From Artemia franciscana (lineage: Eukaryota; Arthropoda; Branchiopoda; Anostraca; Artemiidae), in assembly GCF_032884065.1 (NCBI RefSeq), contig NC_088881.1, forward strand, positions 492,001 to 556,000: 64,000 nt of DNA, in the 5' to 3' direction. How positions within the stretch are numbered: the first letter of the stretch is position 1; every line of letters begins with the position of its first letter. This document shows, one piece after another, positions 31,182-43,260 of the stretch. The notes beneath the pieces are model-generated. The model was not told the DNA's origin. It did not search any database and was given only the letters and a program-made list of their open reading frames with translations. A program made the position numbers and the translations under genes.

Positions 31182-31330
31182 GCTGAAATTTAGTTTCTTC
31201 CAAAATTTTGTCGAACTAAGATAAGCCAGCATAATTCAAGCATCCACAGAAACAGATCAGTTTTCTTTACAATATATTTACCTATTTGGTACTATATGGC
31301 TCATTTTTAATTTTCACTGTCGATTTCAAT
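31182..31330 (-). repeat. Dispersed repeat, inverted partner of 35945-36105
   Basis: Shares, in reverse complement and with about 15% difference by eye, the phrases AATTTAGTTTCTTCCAAAAT, AATTCAAGCATCC, AGTTTTCTTTA and ACTATATGGCTCATTTTT with 35945-36105. Confidence 0.75.
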
Positions 31331-31699
31331 TGATTCAGGAAAATTGGCACCAACTCCCCCCCCCCCGGGGGAATGGGTCTTACGAAAAATTACGACACTG
31401 CCAACTTTATAGTACCAATTAATTTAGGGCTTATGTTCGTCTATCCTTAGTTTCTCTAGCCTGTAGCACACATTAACGTCATAATACCTATCCAAAAGTA
31501 ACACAGATACCTGATTTTGAGCATATTAGTCAAGACCAAAGACAAAAGTTGGCCTAGAGACGCGAGTCTCTAGGCCACCTCACGTCTATCATTGGACGCG
31601 GGATGTACAGATTATTGTTTTAAGTTGTTGTGTTTGGGTTTTTCAGAAATTGTGTCCCACCATGCTATTTTTTGTGTTATAGTTTATTAAAAACCCATG
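31331..31699. other. No gene recognised
   Basis: Contains a C11-G5 run near 31361-31376; otherwise featureless. Confidence 0.4.
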
Positions 31700-33770
31700 T
31701 CAAATGCGTTTGGAAGCAGATTAAAATCAGAAGTGAGATGAAAACAAATTAAGTTTCGCTGGTTCGAACACGAAGAACTGACAAGGATGCAGCATTTCTT
31801 TTATAGTTTGACTCCTTTTACATGTCTGTTAAAATTTCAATTGTCGATGTACATCTTGAACCACCTTATACTTCTAGGTCTAAAAGATTTATTCTCTTAA
31901 ATCTATGGATGATAACAGCCATTCTCAAAAGTCCATGAAGGAATAATAATCTTGGAAATCTTATAGGTCAACAAAATAGCTGTCGAATGCTGTAGCAGCT
32001 CGTCTGCAGAATTTCAAAATCCATAGAAGGATTCTTCGATTTGGAAGTATCAATTCCCTTATAAATTTAATAAGCCTTCGAAAGGGTTATTTGGAAAATA
32101 TCTTTTGGATTTTTTATATATTTTCGGAAGTATATTTAGCAGATTATCATTTCTGCTGTCAACTCTTCTTCTCCGCCTCTTTGTAAACCACCAAGTTTGG
32201 TGGATAATATCTAGGTTGTTTAGGAAGCCCTTAATATTCAAGAAGCATTTACCTCTTTTGAGAGCATTGGTAATGTTGGAGAAACACCCACTTCTTAAAT
32301 AAGCTCCTCTTGCTCTAAAACTGATTCCAAAACGCATCCAGCTTATCTGAAGTCGATGACCTCAGAACCAGTTTCTGGTGATTCCACAAGAAGACTCATT
32401 AGTGGGTTAAGGAGTTCAGTTTCTTCGGTTTCTTAATGTACCCAGTTAGGGAGTCTAATCCATTCTTGTAAATCTGTTGTTCTTCTTTTTGCAAATGGAA
32501 ATTTTTCTATTTCATTTAAACGAGATCGTATAATTGTTACATATGAGGAAAAATCTCGAAGTGATCCAACTAATTATCGGTCACTGTCATTAATGCGTAT
32601 TTAGTAAAATTTTGAAAAACTTTATTTTCCCATATACTTACCTTTTCAGAGGTAAAAGAGTTTTACATTACTTTAAGTTTGGCTTCTAAGCAATACACTC
32701 ATCAGATTAAACTATTACAATTGATTTCTAAATCAACTCATTAGGGTATAAAAGGAATGCTAATAATTATTTTGACTCTTATTTTTCTGGAAGGGCCAGC
32801 TTTGTAGATTCTTTTTCTACTCATCATCGCGAGGAGAGTTTGGTGTTCCGCATGGTTAGGTTCTTCATTAATTCTAAATGAACATATTGCTGGTATTGTG
32901 AACCAGTAAGCAAAATCTTTCATGCCCAAAAATGTTGACACCCGCCCATAGATGAGTATGCTCTAGTTACTTTTACCCATGACTCTCTTCTTGGCCCTGC
33001 TGTCAGAGCGGAGAAAGATATTTCTAACAAATTGATTGTTCAGTTTGATAGGGCAGTTCTATAGTTTGATGCTAATTGTCATCACTAAATGTTGCCAAGT
33101 TGAGCTGTCATAATTTCTTGCAAATCTCTTTCACTTGCCCTAAACATTCTGAGATTCAGTTTTCAAGAATGTGCTCATCTAGATACAGGATTGCACAATA
33201 TCAAATTAATACAAGTAGAACATGCAAGTCAGTGTACAACAATTTTATCCCAGTAAAAATCGACCCAGTCAGTATAGAAAGTCAAATATAACTGATTCCA
33301 GTAGCTTCACGCACGAACCGCCACGCAAATTCAGTGACCCAGAAACATTTAGTTGAGTGAATATAGGTCCTTCAGTATTACACATTGCTCACCCGATGTA
33401 CAACCTAGACAGTTAGGATTATCCTGGGTTCTAGAGATGTTCCTTACCAAGAAGCACTCATTACACTAAACATTTAGTGCATAGAACAAAGATTGTGTGA
33501 TCTCATCATGATGTTTGGAAAAACATTGCTTTTAGACCCAGGCCATCGAGACATCTTACCGCATGACAGTAGAACAAGACAGATGTCCAAACTGATTCCT
33601 ATACGTGAACTGACAAACTGATATTATAATTCATTTGTGCATTTTTTACGTCTATGTTTAACAGTGCATTACTTTTGTTTTTAATGTTTTTGCAACTGCA
33701 AATTAGCCAAGAGCTACGAAAGTTGTTTAATAAACCGTTCTCTCTCTCTCTCTCTTCGCCCCCCAAAGCT
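31700..33770 (+). mobile_element. Heavily decayed LINE, RT and C-terminal part, with (CT)n tail
   Basis: Broken plus-strand frames give RSDPTNYRSLSLMRI (RT block 1), NYFDSYFSGRASFVDSF and LVFRM (palm to fingers), FDANCHH / SLNVAKLSCHNFL (the RT-to-thumb 'WFDANRLSLNVAKS' block, 33070-33130), and near the end LLDPGHRDILPHDSRTRQ, LIPIRELTN-YYNSF (33530-33640), typical of Nimb-like LINE C-termini. AATAAACCG then (CT)n at about 33738-33757 marks the 3' end. The N-terminal limit is vague. Confidence 0.6.
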
Positions 33771-33879
33771 CAAATTTCAAACATAAAATCAGTCTAAATT
33801 CCAATATTTAAATGGTTAAATAATTTAGCTATTAATTCATTGTAAAGAAAAAGCATTAATATTTGTTAAAGCGAACTCA

Positions 33880-35660
33880 TTTATTTCCAAAAAAAAAAGA
33901 AACGTACCAAAACCACCATAGTCTAGCTTTTGCCTTTAGGTAGAGCTTAACTGAAAGCCAGTAGGTGACATTAGTTATTTTCATCTGGGAAACTGACTAC
34001 AATTTCCAGCATTAAAAGATTTTTCTTTTTTTAAGCGTAAAAAAATAGGAACCATTTCTAAGAAGAAACGTACCTTCTGTTTCTCTTCCCATAGTGCTAA
34101 AACTCTAACGTTTCGACTATTCGTTGCTGTTTATATCCTTTTTTGTCCTATTTTAGACCCCGGGCTGATATAGTCATGCTGAAATAATATCTATTAGAGC
34201 CAAAAATCGAATTTTATTTCCAAAAAAGAAACATGGAAAAATCACCTTAGTCTAATTCTTGCTTTTGAGTTGAGCTTAGCCTAACTGAAAGCCAATAAAT
34301 GACATTTGCTATTTGTATCTGAGAAACTGAGTGCAATTTCCAGTCTTAAAAGATATTTCAATTTTTTTCTGTTTTCCCTTTTTTGTATTTGAGCACAGAA
34401 AAATAGGAAACATTTCCAATAAGAAACGTAGTTTCTGTTTCTCTTTCCATAGTGCTAAAATTCTAACGTTTTGACTCTTCGTTGCTGTTCATATCCTTTT
34501 TTGTCCTATTTTAGACTTTGGGCTGATGCAATAATGCTGAACTAATATCGATTAGAGGCAAAAAAGAGTTTTATTTCCATAAAAGAAACATGGAAAAATG
34601 GCCTTAGTCTAATTCTTGCCTTTATGTCGAGCTTAACTGAAAGCCAATGAATGACATTTGCTATTTTTATCTGAGAAACTGACTGCAATTTACGATCTTA
34701 AAAGATATTTCCAGTTTTTCTGTTTTCTTTTTTTCGTATTTGAGCATAGAAAATTGGAAATATTTCTAAGGAGAAACGGAATTTCTGTTTCTCTTTCCAT
34801 AGTGCTAAAATTCTAACGTTTCGACTCTTCGTTGCTGTTTATATCCTTTTATTTCCATTTTAGAGCTTAGGCTGATGTAGTCAAGCTGAACTAATATTTA
34901 TTAGAGCCAAAAAATAATTTTATTTCCAAAAAAGAAATATGGAAAAATCACCTTAGCCTAATTCTTGCTTTTGAGTCAAACTTAGCCTAACTGAAAGCCA
35001 ATAAATGACATTTGCTATTTTTATCTGAGAAACTGACTGCAATTTACAATCTTAAAAGATGTTTTCATTTTTTTCTGTATTTTTTTTTTTCGTATTTGAG
35101 CATAGAGAGGAAATTTTTTTAGAAGGAACGTAGTTTCTGTACTAAAATTCTAACGTTTCGATTCTGTGTTGCTTTTCATATCCTTTTTTTTGCCTATTTT
35201 AGACCTTGGGCTGATATAGTAATGCTATACTTATATCTATTAGGGCGTTTTCAGTTTATTTCCCCCCAAAAAAGAAAAGTACAAAAACCGTCTTAGTCTA
35301 ATTCTTGCCTTTGGGTAAAACTTTGCTGAAAGCCAGTAGAAATTTGCTATTTTTATCTGGGAAACCGACTGCAATTTCAAGTCTAAAAGAATTCTTTAAT
35401 TTTTTTCTGTATTCTTTTTTTTCTTATTCGAGAATAGAAAATAGGAAATATTTGTAAGAAGAAAGGTAGTTTCTATTTCCCTTTCCATAATGCTAAAATT
35501 CTTACAATTCGGCTATTCATTGCTGTTCATATCCCTTTTCGCCCATTTAGACCTTGAGCTGATGTAGTAATGCTGAATTAATACCTACTATAGTGTTTTC
35601 AGTTTATTTTCAAAAAAAAAAGAAACGTACAAAAACCGCCTTTGTCTAATTCTATCAGCG
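33880..35660. repeat. Tandem array, about 5 units of ~345 bp
   Basis: AAAGAAAC(G/A)T(A/G) landmarks recur near 33897, 34222, 34580, 34929, 35270 and 35621 (spacing 325-358 bp). Each unit has CTTAACTGAAAGCCA, ATTTGCTATTTTTATCTG, AACTGACTGCAATTT, TAGTTTCTGTTTCTCTTTCC, AATTCTAACGTTTCGACT and TTGCTGTTCATATCC. Units are diverged, so the array is old. No coding frame. Confidence 0.9.
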
Positions 35661-35767
35661 TTATCACAGGATTAGACATTCCAAAGATTTTTGAAGAGTT
35701 GAAAAACTAGATAGTCGGCTTGACCAGGTATGACTGCATATACAAGTTTCACATCATTTCATTTTAC
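35640..35767 (-). other. Possible terminal exon partner of the orphan exon
   Basis: Begins after a strong polypyrimidine tract and AG (…tttttttcag). Joining it to the exon at 40069-39972 (phase 2, TG|G) would give Trp followed immediately by TAA. No polyadenylation signal was checked further. This is speculation based on splice phase only. Confidence 0.2.
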
Positions 35768-35944
35768 CTGAAAAAAAGAAAAGAAAGAGATGTCAAGAAT
35801 AAAACCAATACATTTCAAAATAAGACTTAATAAAAAACGGAGCAACTTTTCTTGCTCTTCAGCACTTAAATTTCTACCCAGACATAGAAGAATATGGTTA
35901 TAAGTATGAAAAAAGATTGGATCCTTAGCAGTAGGGAGATTTTG

Positions 35945-36105
35945 TCAAATTTAAAGTGAAAATGACAGTGACAACTGAAAAATGAGCCATATAGTAACAA
36001 AAATGGTGAAGGTATACTAAAGAAAACTGACCCGTTTCTGGGGATGCTTGAATTATGAAGGCTTATCTAAGTTTTGACAAGATTTTGGAAGAAACTAAAT
36101 TCAGA
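35945..36105 (+). repeat. Dispersed repeat, inverted partner of 31182-31330
   Basis: ATGAGCCATATAGTAACA, AGAAAACTGACCCG, GATGCTTGAATTATGAAGG and TTTTGGAAGAAACTAAATTC match the reverse complement of 31182-31330. Confidence 0.75.
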
Positions 36106-37328
36106 TGGGGGGACTAGGGTCAAGAGGGGCAAACTGAAGTCTGAGAGGGGCAGTTACCCCCTGCCCCATAGAAAAATGACACCCCTGGTCCGTAACCCTT
36201 ATGAAAACTTCTCTTATGCTTCTTAAGTTGCTTTGGGAAATTTTTACTCCCTCCGAATTAGTTGTAGCTTTAGTATTTTTTTTTATTATCGTTCTAAATG
36301 ATGGATCGTTAAAAAAAGAGCAATTTTTCTTGGACTGAATTATCTATCTCCTACCAGACACAAAAGAATACGAGCGGAAAAACAAAATAAGTTCGAGTTC
36401 CTAACCCTTTAAACATTTCAACTATGCTTCCTAATCTGTCTAGAAAAATTTCGCACTTCCTGGCTGAACTAAGTATCTATTTCTTAAGTATAAATACACT
36501 CAAATACAAGGAACTGTCATTTTACACAGATACACTAGCTAGAGAGCCTGCTAAAAATTGCAAGCTTTTTGTTCCTTCCATCGTTCAATCCAACAGCCCT
36601 AACTTTGCTTGATTGAGTTTTGGGTCTTTTTTAATGTGCAGGAATTTCACACTTTTAGTTTTTGACCGCTAAGATGTTCAGTCCATAGACACGGAAACAT
36701 AAAAAATACACGCAATTAATTATATCTTGATAGAAATAGACTACATATTTTATGGCCTATATATCATAGATCACAAAGACTCTGAAATAGATTATATATT
36801 ATTGAAAACTTTGCTGGTTCTTTGAGGTACGGGTGTTCAAACCAAGATGAATACTCAAACTCTACAGAAATTGTTTCGGAAAGGAGCAGTTTCTTAAATA
36901 AGTTTCAGATAAAATTTAACAAGAATTATAAATAGGATATTTAACATAATAGGATGATAAATAGCCGAAAACTATTTTTAAGTTCGAGCTAAATAATTTA
37001 TTAGCTTTTCTCAACAAACCGCATTTTGCTTCATTAGAAGAAAACCAGTGTAACAAGTCTTATCTCTAATGAAAAGTTTCTGGACATAGGATAGTTCAAG
37101 TGTTTACTTTAAGTGGAAATCAATGAAGGGACTGGATATCCACTTTGTACCTCTAATTCAAGATGTGTTTTCATAACTGAGATTGTTTCACCTCAAAAAT
37201 GCGTGTTGCATTGAATCGAGATCTACCAGAAATACAAATTTCCCTGATTCATAAAATACATTCACTTTATAGCATGGAATCCGTCAAAACAGCAAAAATA
37301 TGTCAAACTTGGAGTAAAAGACTATCAA
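36106..37328. other. No gene recognised
   Basis: AT-rich; no element end, RNA gene or coding remnant that I can support. Confidence 0.45.
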
Positions 37329-37510
37329 ACAGTTCGTGGTAACGAACTGTAGTAAGGAGCGACCCGGCTCAATAGTAACCGAAACTCTAAAAAATGGAAT
37401 TTTGATACCAATAGTTACATCAAAAGAATCACATTTTAATGCTGATTTTAAATATATAAGTTTCATCAAGATTAGTCTTACCCATCAAAAGTTACGAGCC
37501 TGATAAAATT
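37329..37510 (+). repeat. Dispersed repeat starting with a 9-bp-arm palindrome
   Basis: ACAGTTCGT-GGTA-ACGAACTGT (37329-37350), then AGTAAGGAGCGACCCGGCTC, AATAGTAACC and ATTTTGATACCAATAG. The same palindrome plus AAGGAGCGACCCGGCTCAAT occurs inverted at 41696-41785. Two copies in opposite orientation show it is a mobile or dispersed family. Confidence 0.8.
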
Positions 37511-37839
37511 TGTTTCATTTTAGAAAATAGGGGAAACATCCCATAAAAGTCATACAATCTTAACGAAAATCACACCATTAGATTCAACGTACCAGAGAAC
37601 CTTATTGTAGAAGTTTCAAGATCCTATCATCAGTCTAGGGACTGGAAAGTATTCCACAAAAAAAGCATTTTCATGAAAAGAGTTAAAAGAAATGGGAGTC
37701 GCTGAAGGGACTGAACATCCAGTTTATGCATCCAATTCAAGAAGATTTTATAACTTAAAGAAACGCAGAAACAAAACCCATATCCAGGAATAGCCATTGG
37801 AATTTAGTACAACCACTTGTACTAACCACTTTTTCAGCT

Positions 37840-37960
37840 GGAAGTAAGGAGCAGCATTAAAACCTAAAACAAACAAAAATTACTACGTATATGAAGGGTT
37901 CGTCTCTTCCACAATACCTCGCTCTTTACGCTGAAGTATTTTTAATAATTTTACGACCTT
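37840..37960 (+). repeat. Dispersed repeat, CAGAAATTACTCTGTATATG family
   Basis: GGAAGTAAGGAGCAGCATTA, AAACAAAAATTACTACG, TATATGAAGGGTTCGTC and CGCTCTTTACGCTGAAGT: same order as at 38395-38510 and 47425-47540. Confidence 0.7.
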
Positions 37961-38394
37961 TGCGATTCAGGGGTCATTCTTAAAGAATCGGGACAAAATT
38001 CAAGTTTTAGTGTAAAGACCGAGGTTTTGACGAGGGGAGGAACCCCCTCATATACGTAATAAAATATAAAAATACAGAAGTTCGTTACATAAGTTAATTC
38101 GTAAGTTACGCATATTTATTACTGATAAAAACGTTCGTAAAAAAATAAAAAGTTCTATTTGCCTTTTGAAGTAACTCAAAAATTGGAGGGCAACTAGGCC
38201 TCCTCCCCCACGCCCCCTTTTTTTTTTTTTTATCAAAAAATTGTCCGATCAAAACTATGAAAAAGCCATTTAGCCAAAAAAAAAAAAAAAAAAATATACA
38301 AATTACGTTTTAATTATTCATGTGCATTGAACCGAAATCAAAACATGGATTAATTAAAAAAAACGTTCAGAAATTAAATAAAAAAAAACAATTT

Positions 38395-38515
38395 TTTTAA
38401 CCGCAAGTAATGAGCGACATTAAAACTTAAAACGAACAGAAATTATTCCGTATATGAAAGTGATTGTCCCCTCCTCAATGCGTCGCTCTTTACGCTAATT
38501 TTTCTTTAATTGTTT
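38395..38515 (+). repeat. Dispersed repeat, CAGAAATTACTCTGTATATG family
   Basis: CCGCAAGTAATGAGCGACAT, GAACAGAAATTATTCCG, TATATGAAAGTGATTG and CGCTCTTTACGCTAA. Second tandem-oriented copy about 550 bp after the one at 37840. Confidence 0.7.
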
Positions 38516-39971
38516 TAAAAAGCAGAGTTGTGAGAACGAGTTATGTCTTATAGAAAAAAAGAGCAAAAACATAAAAAAAAGAAAACTGCAGGAAAAAATC
38601 TTCCAGAAAAAGAATTCTGAAATACATTCAGATTTTCGTCATTTAGACGGTACCTGTCCATGTTTTGATTTTTTTTTTCCGCAGCATAAAATAAAACCTT
38701 ACCGAGAGTTTTGGCTAAACCTATGAGAGCTGAAGAAGCTGAGACTCTTTCAAAATTTATTTATGGTTTCAGTTTACAATTCATTTTATCGATGAGATTT
38801 TTTGAGTAGATTTTCATTTTTTTGAATTGTTTAATATTGTACTTCGGTGATGACGGATGTTGCATATACAGCCAAAATATCCGCTTAGGCTCACTAGGGA
38901 GATATCTGAACCAAGTAAAGTAACAGATGCATTGGGGGGGGGGGCACTGAATTCGATGCACTTTGATTCTTTGCAGTTTTTGCTTCTACTTACATTTATC
39001 AAAATTGGTATTGTAAGAAAAAATTATCCATAGAGCAAAAAAAAGCTCTTCAATATCTATTCGACCAACCTATTAAGTAAAAAAGAACAAAAACAATTAA
39101 AACTCTACGATCCAGGCCCTCTACTTTTAAATAAGATCTATCACATTCAGTATCTCAGTTTGAACGGGCACCAAACAAATGAGCGCATAAGTAACCATTG
39201 TTTAGAACGCTTTCTCATTATAGCACAAAGCTCTCTCGGCCAAACACACAGGACAACATTCCTTTTCAACCAACTCCTTTAATACCTAACTTTCATAAAC
39301 TATCTTGGGGGAGGGTGCCCTTCCTCTTTTCTGAAGGTATGTTAAATTCATCGTACCACAAAGAAACTGTAAACGTCTGTGGTGACATTAGGGGGCTTTG
39401 AAAACCTCAGGCAGTCCAGAAGCAGACTACAAGCCTAGTTTCGAATGGCTACGTATTCACCAAACATTGCATAATTGCCTGGTTGACTGGGAATAAGACT
39501 CGTGGTCCAAGAAAATGATGTGACATTGATCTAGATTATTTGTGTACATTTGAAATTGGAGGATATGAAAATACCAAAAACAAGTTTGAATAAGGGTACA
39601 CTTGCCCGCCCACAAGGGCATAGAGACTGGACTTCAACATAAATGTAAGTTAGTAGAATTAAATATTTTATATTTGTCGAAATATTAGTATGATTTTAAT
39701 TATTAATTTTAAGTTATTAATAATTTTAAATTATTAATTAATTAATAATTTTAAATGAAATTTAATATTATTAATTAAATATTAGTCGACTAAAAGCTAA
39801 TTATCGTAACTAGCTGAAAGACGTCGAGTTTCCCTTCCACCGCAGGGAAAATTGTTGATTCTTAGCCACAGATAAATAAGCTTTACAGAAACTAAAGAAA
39901 TTCTTGTTGTTTTTAAAGTTGCAGCGAACAATACAAAATAAATCCCTGCCTACCAAGGAACTGGCTCTTAC
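38516..39971. other. No gene recognised
   Basis: Includes a G10 run near 38935-38944 and a palindrome-rich AATTATTAATTAATTAAT tract around 39690-39780. Nothing codes. Confidence 0.45.
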
Positions 39972-40069
39972 CATTTACCCAACACAGTTTCTTTAATAGC
40001 CTCTGTGAACTGTGCAGGGACCCAATAGATCCAATAGCGAGAAGCTTCGGTGGGTCCAAGCTGAATACC
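39972..40069 (-). CDS. Orphan exon, unknown gene
   Basis: 98 nt bounded by acceptor …tattccag and donor gtaagagcc. Reads GIQLGPTEASRYWIYW, VPAQFTEAIKETVLGK and two bases (32 codons + 2). The composition is protein-like and unlike the surrounding repeats, and both splice sites are near consensus. No family is recognised. Adjacent exons are not identified with confidence: 35767-35640 would fit in phase and end the protein at once. It could belong to a small gene between RPB2 and SLC33A1. Confidence 0.45.
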
Positions 40070-40216
40070 CTGGAATAAAAAGAAAGGAATAAATAGAAAA
40101 GCAGACGAGATAAAAGTACATACACAATACGTGATATACGTAAATGATTCATATAGGTATGCACTTGCTGAGACATCAAGACATTTAAAAAGTGAAAAGA
40201 AAGGAAGAGGGGAAAA

Positions 40217-40442
<226 letters not shown>

Positions 40443-40445
40443 ATA

Positions 40446-41548
40446 AGTGAGTGCGAGAGAGAGAGCGACAGAGAAAAAGAGAGAGAAAAAAGAGACAACA
40501 TCAAAGCTCTACTCTTTCAACCACTGGTCATTTGACCGGTACACACTTAAACGGAAATGAAAAAAGACTTCTAGATACTTTGTTATGTCACAAAATAGAA
40601 CGCAAAAAAATAAAGTCATATTTTCAACTGATTTGTGGTATCAACATCAATTTTGGCCCTAATGGGGCCGAAATTCGGAAAATGGTAATTTTTTTGATAG
40701 TTAGTCGGTTTGTCATGGTCTATAGCCCTTGACTCAATATTCACTATTGCCTGAAAAGAAAGAAAAGCCGTACTTTATTGTTCGTTTAAAAAGGGGAGGC
40801 AAGTCAGGATAAAATAGTTTGGGATAGAATATCACAAGGATTTGTGAGGACCCTAATTGGGCCAAAGGACTCTTTTATGGTTCATATCACAAACCTAGAA
40901 GCTTGAGAGACTCTAGGTTTAACCCTTTTCCCTGTTCTCCTTTGCACACACTAAAATATCCGGAATCCAGGTTTCACCTGTCATCTTCTATGCCAAATTA
41001 CTTACAATGCCTGAAAGTTCCTTTTGGTAGATATATATCAGTGCACTGCAGGTAATCCAAAGAGCCCCTCTGGTTACGTCACACCTCTACCTATTCAAGT
41101 AGATCACTTTTGATACTTTTGCTATACCATCGCCTTCTTGCACTGATCATACTACTCGAATCCAGAATAAAGACAAGGTTATTATACAGTGCTGGAAATT
41201 TAGGCCTATAGCAACCTGAAGCCTAATTTCTAGATTATCCCCCATATCAACCCCAAAATAAAATTTTATGAGCTGCTTTTTGTGGATGAGTTAAAAGAGA
41301 AGTATAGAGTTCCACCACAACAGTTTGGTTGTCGGCATGAAATAGAGTGCACCATTCTAATTGGTGCAGCACTTAGTGCTGCAGTAAGTATTACACTTAT
41401 TGTACCCATGCATTTAGTGCTGAGGTTTATGTATTGATAGAGGTCAACAAAAGTCTCAAATCTCATACTAGTGGCACATAAGATTACGTGCGCATTTGAA
41501 TCAATAGCACACGGGGCCGAGCTACTTCATACGGGAAAAAGAGGGTGC
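40446..41548. other. No gene recognised
   Basis: Ordinary AT-rich sequence. 41210-41290 (CCCCATATCAACCCCAAAAT, GAGCTGCTTTTTGTGGAT) is similar to 42590-42645. Confidence 0.4.
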
Positions 41549-41900
41549 TCATTCGTTTGTTATTTGTACCCCCGAGAAACTTGTGTTCACTCCTTAAAAA
41601 GATATTAGAATAATTAAGCGCTTCCATTACAATCCACCAATTCATCTATCTATTTATCCAACTATCATCTATCTAATTAATCTGATTCTTTTGATATATC
41701 TTTTAGCATCGAAGCTCCATTTTTTAGAGTTTTGTTTATTATTGAGCCGGGTCGCTCCTTACTACAGTTCGTTACCACGAACTGTATGAAAAGAGGTGCT
41801 CATTCGTTTGTTATTTTTACCGACGAGAGACTTGCGTTCACTCCTTAAAAAGACATTAGAATGATTAAGCGCTTCCGTTACAATCCACCAATTCATCATC
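41549..41900 (+). repeat. Direct duplication (~105 bp, period ~247) with an inverted palindrome repeat between
   Basis: GGTGCTCATTCGTTTGTTAT … CACTCCTTAAAAAGA … AAGCGCTTCC-TTACAATCC … CCACCAATTCATC occurs at about 41549-41652 and 41797-41900 with a few differences. Between them lies the minus-orientation copy of the ACAGTTCGT palindrome repeat (41696-41785). The second unit ends exactly where the TIR element at 41901 begins. Confidence 0.8.
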
Positions 41901-42486
41901 TTAAGGCCGTGATTAAGTGAATTTGAAAACATCGAGGTTCAAAACTGAAGTTAGGGTAGCCTTCTGTCTCTCAATTCTCTAGAGACTGTCGATTGTCAAA
42001 AACTCTTCAAATAGCACTTATTCATTGGCGGAAATAGCAGGTTAATTATACCAGCTTGTCAATATGGTCTTTAGGGGTGGTATCGGCGATCTGTAACAAT
42101 TCTTTCTGGCAAAAAATTGTAAAAATTTCATTTAGCTGAAAATATTCTATTGGACTGTTCCAAAACAGGAAAATACATCGAAAAATGGTTGCAATCATCC
42201 TACAGGTTATTGTCTCCTGCTCATGATAGTACCGATTTTGGTCTAAAACAATATCCTTCACAGAGTGCACTTGTGAAAAAGAGCTAGACATTTTCTAAGA
42301 TTTATAAGCAATTAGAGGAAATAGAGCAAAATCCTAGCAAACATTTTGTAGCATCTTCAAGAAGCAATGGCTTGATATTAAAAGCGGTATCTTCCGCCAA
42401 TGAATACTTGAGTACTTTTTAAATATAAATTTTCAATTTTACATGGGATTTTCGAGTTCCATCAGTTCACTTAATCACGGCCTTAA
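41901..42486. mobile_element. 586-bp TIR element (non-autonomous DNA transposon) at a TTAA site
   Basis: The ends are perfect 21-bp inverted repeats: 41901-41921 (TTAA then GGCCGTGATTAAGTGAA) and 42466-42486. If TTAA is the duplicated target, the terminal inverted repeats are the 17 bp after it. Internal inverted words pair as well: TATTCATTGGCGGAA at about 42010-42033 with its complement near 42390-42405. It encloses an 81-codon minus-strand frame (42291-42046, MSSSFSQVHSVKDIVLDQN…) of protein-like composition that I do not recognise and which could be a transposase scrap. A TTAA target would suit piggyBac-type insertion, but the termini do not show piggyBac's usual CCC start. Confidence 0.8.
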
Positions 42487-42589
42487 CACGTGTTCCACGA
42501 GACACTTGACGATTTTGACACGTGAAATTGATTCAAATTAAAAGCATAAAAACCGGTTAATGGAAACTGGCTTTGCCGTGTAAATTCTA

Positions 42590-42915
42590 CCCCATATCAA
42601 CAAAAAAATAAAGATCAATAAGCTGCTTTTTGCGGATCAAATTTGGCGTACAAGATTTTTAAAATTGAAAGAACGTTGCAAATTGGTTGAAAACAGTTAA
42701 AAATGACGTTCTTTTTATTTTCTAAGACAGTTTAGAACTTTACCCAGGAAAAATGTAAGCAATATCACAATTCTGGGTCGTTAAATGGATATATCTGGGA
42801 CTAATATACCAAACAATATAAGTATCACGCCCTTTTAATGCAGCTTATAGCTGCAGGTTTGTCGCAAAAATCCCTTGTTTTACAGGGAACATATACCTCA
42901 AAATCTTACCACTGA
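42590..42915 (+). repeat. Diverged dispersed repeat, partner of 46225-46545
   Basis: Shares GGTTGAAAACAGTTAAAAA / GGTTGAAATTCTTG, TAATATAAGTATC-C-C-CTTTTA, GCAGCTTATAGCTGCAGG / GCAAGTTACAGCTGCAGG, TTGTTTTACAGGGAACATAT / TTGTTTCAGCAGGAATATAT and ACCTTAATAC / ACCTCAAAATC in the same order with 46225-46545. Confidence 0.65.
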
Positions 42916-43009
42916 GCATTAAGTTAAGCGTGGAAAGTGTGTGAGGACGCCTCAACGGTTGCCCTTCCCCCTAAAATGTGTGTGTTAATTTTCACATTCA
43001 ACATTTTCC

Positions 43010-43260
43010 ATTTCATGTTTAAAATTTTTATTTTTAAATATAAATTAAAATTAAATTACATTTATAAATAAAATTTAATATAAATTTAAATAATTAAAGT
43101 AAATAATCAAATAATTAAATAATAAATTAAAATAAAATAAAATTAATTAAATAAATAATTAAATAAATTATAATTATAATTAAAATAAAATTAAATACAT
43201 TAAATTAAAATTTTAATTTAATTAAAATTTTATGTAAAATTTTAATTTCAACATTTTCCA
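43010..43260. repeat. AT-only low-complexity tract
   Basis: About 250 bp of A and T with iterated TAAATTAAAATTAAAT words. Confidence 0.85.

Noticed and set aside
42046-42291. 81-codon frame as a host gene
   Set aside because: It lies wholly inside the TIR element 41901-42486, so it is mentioned there as possible transposon sequence instead.
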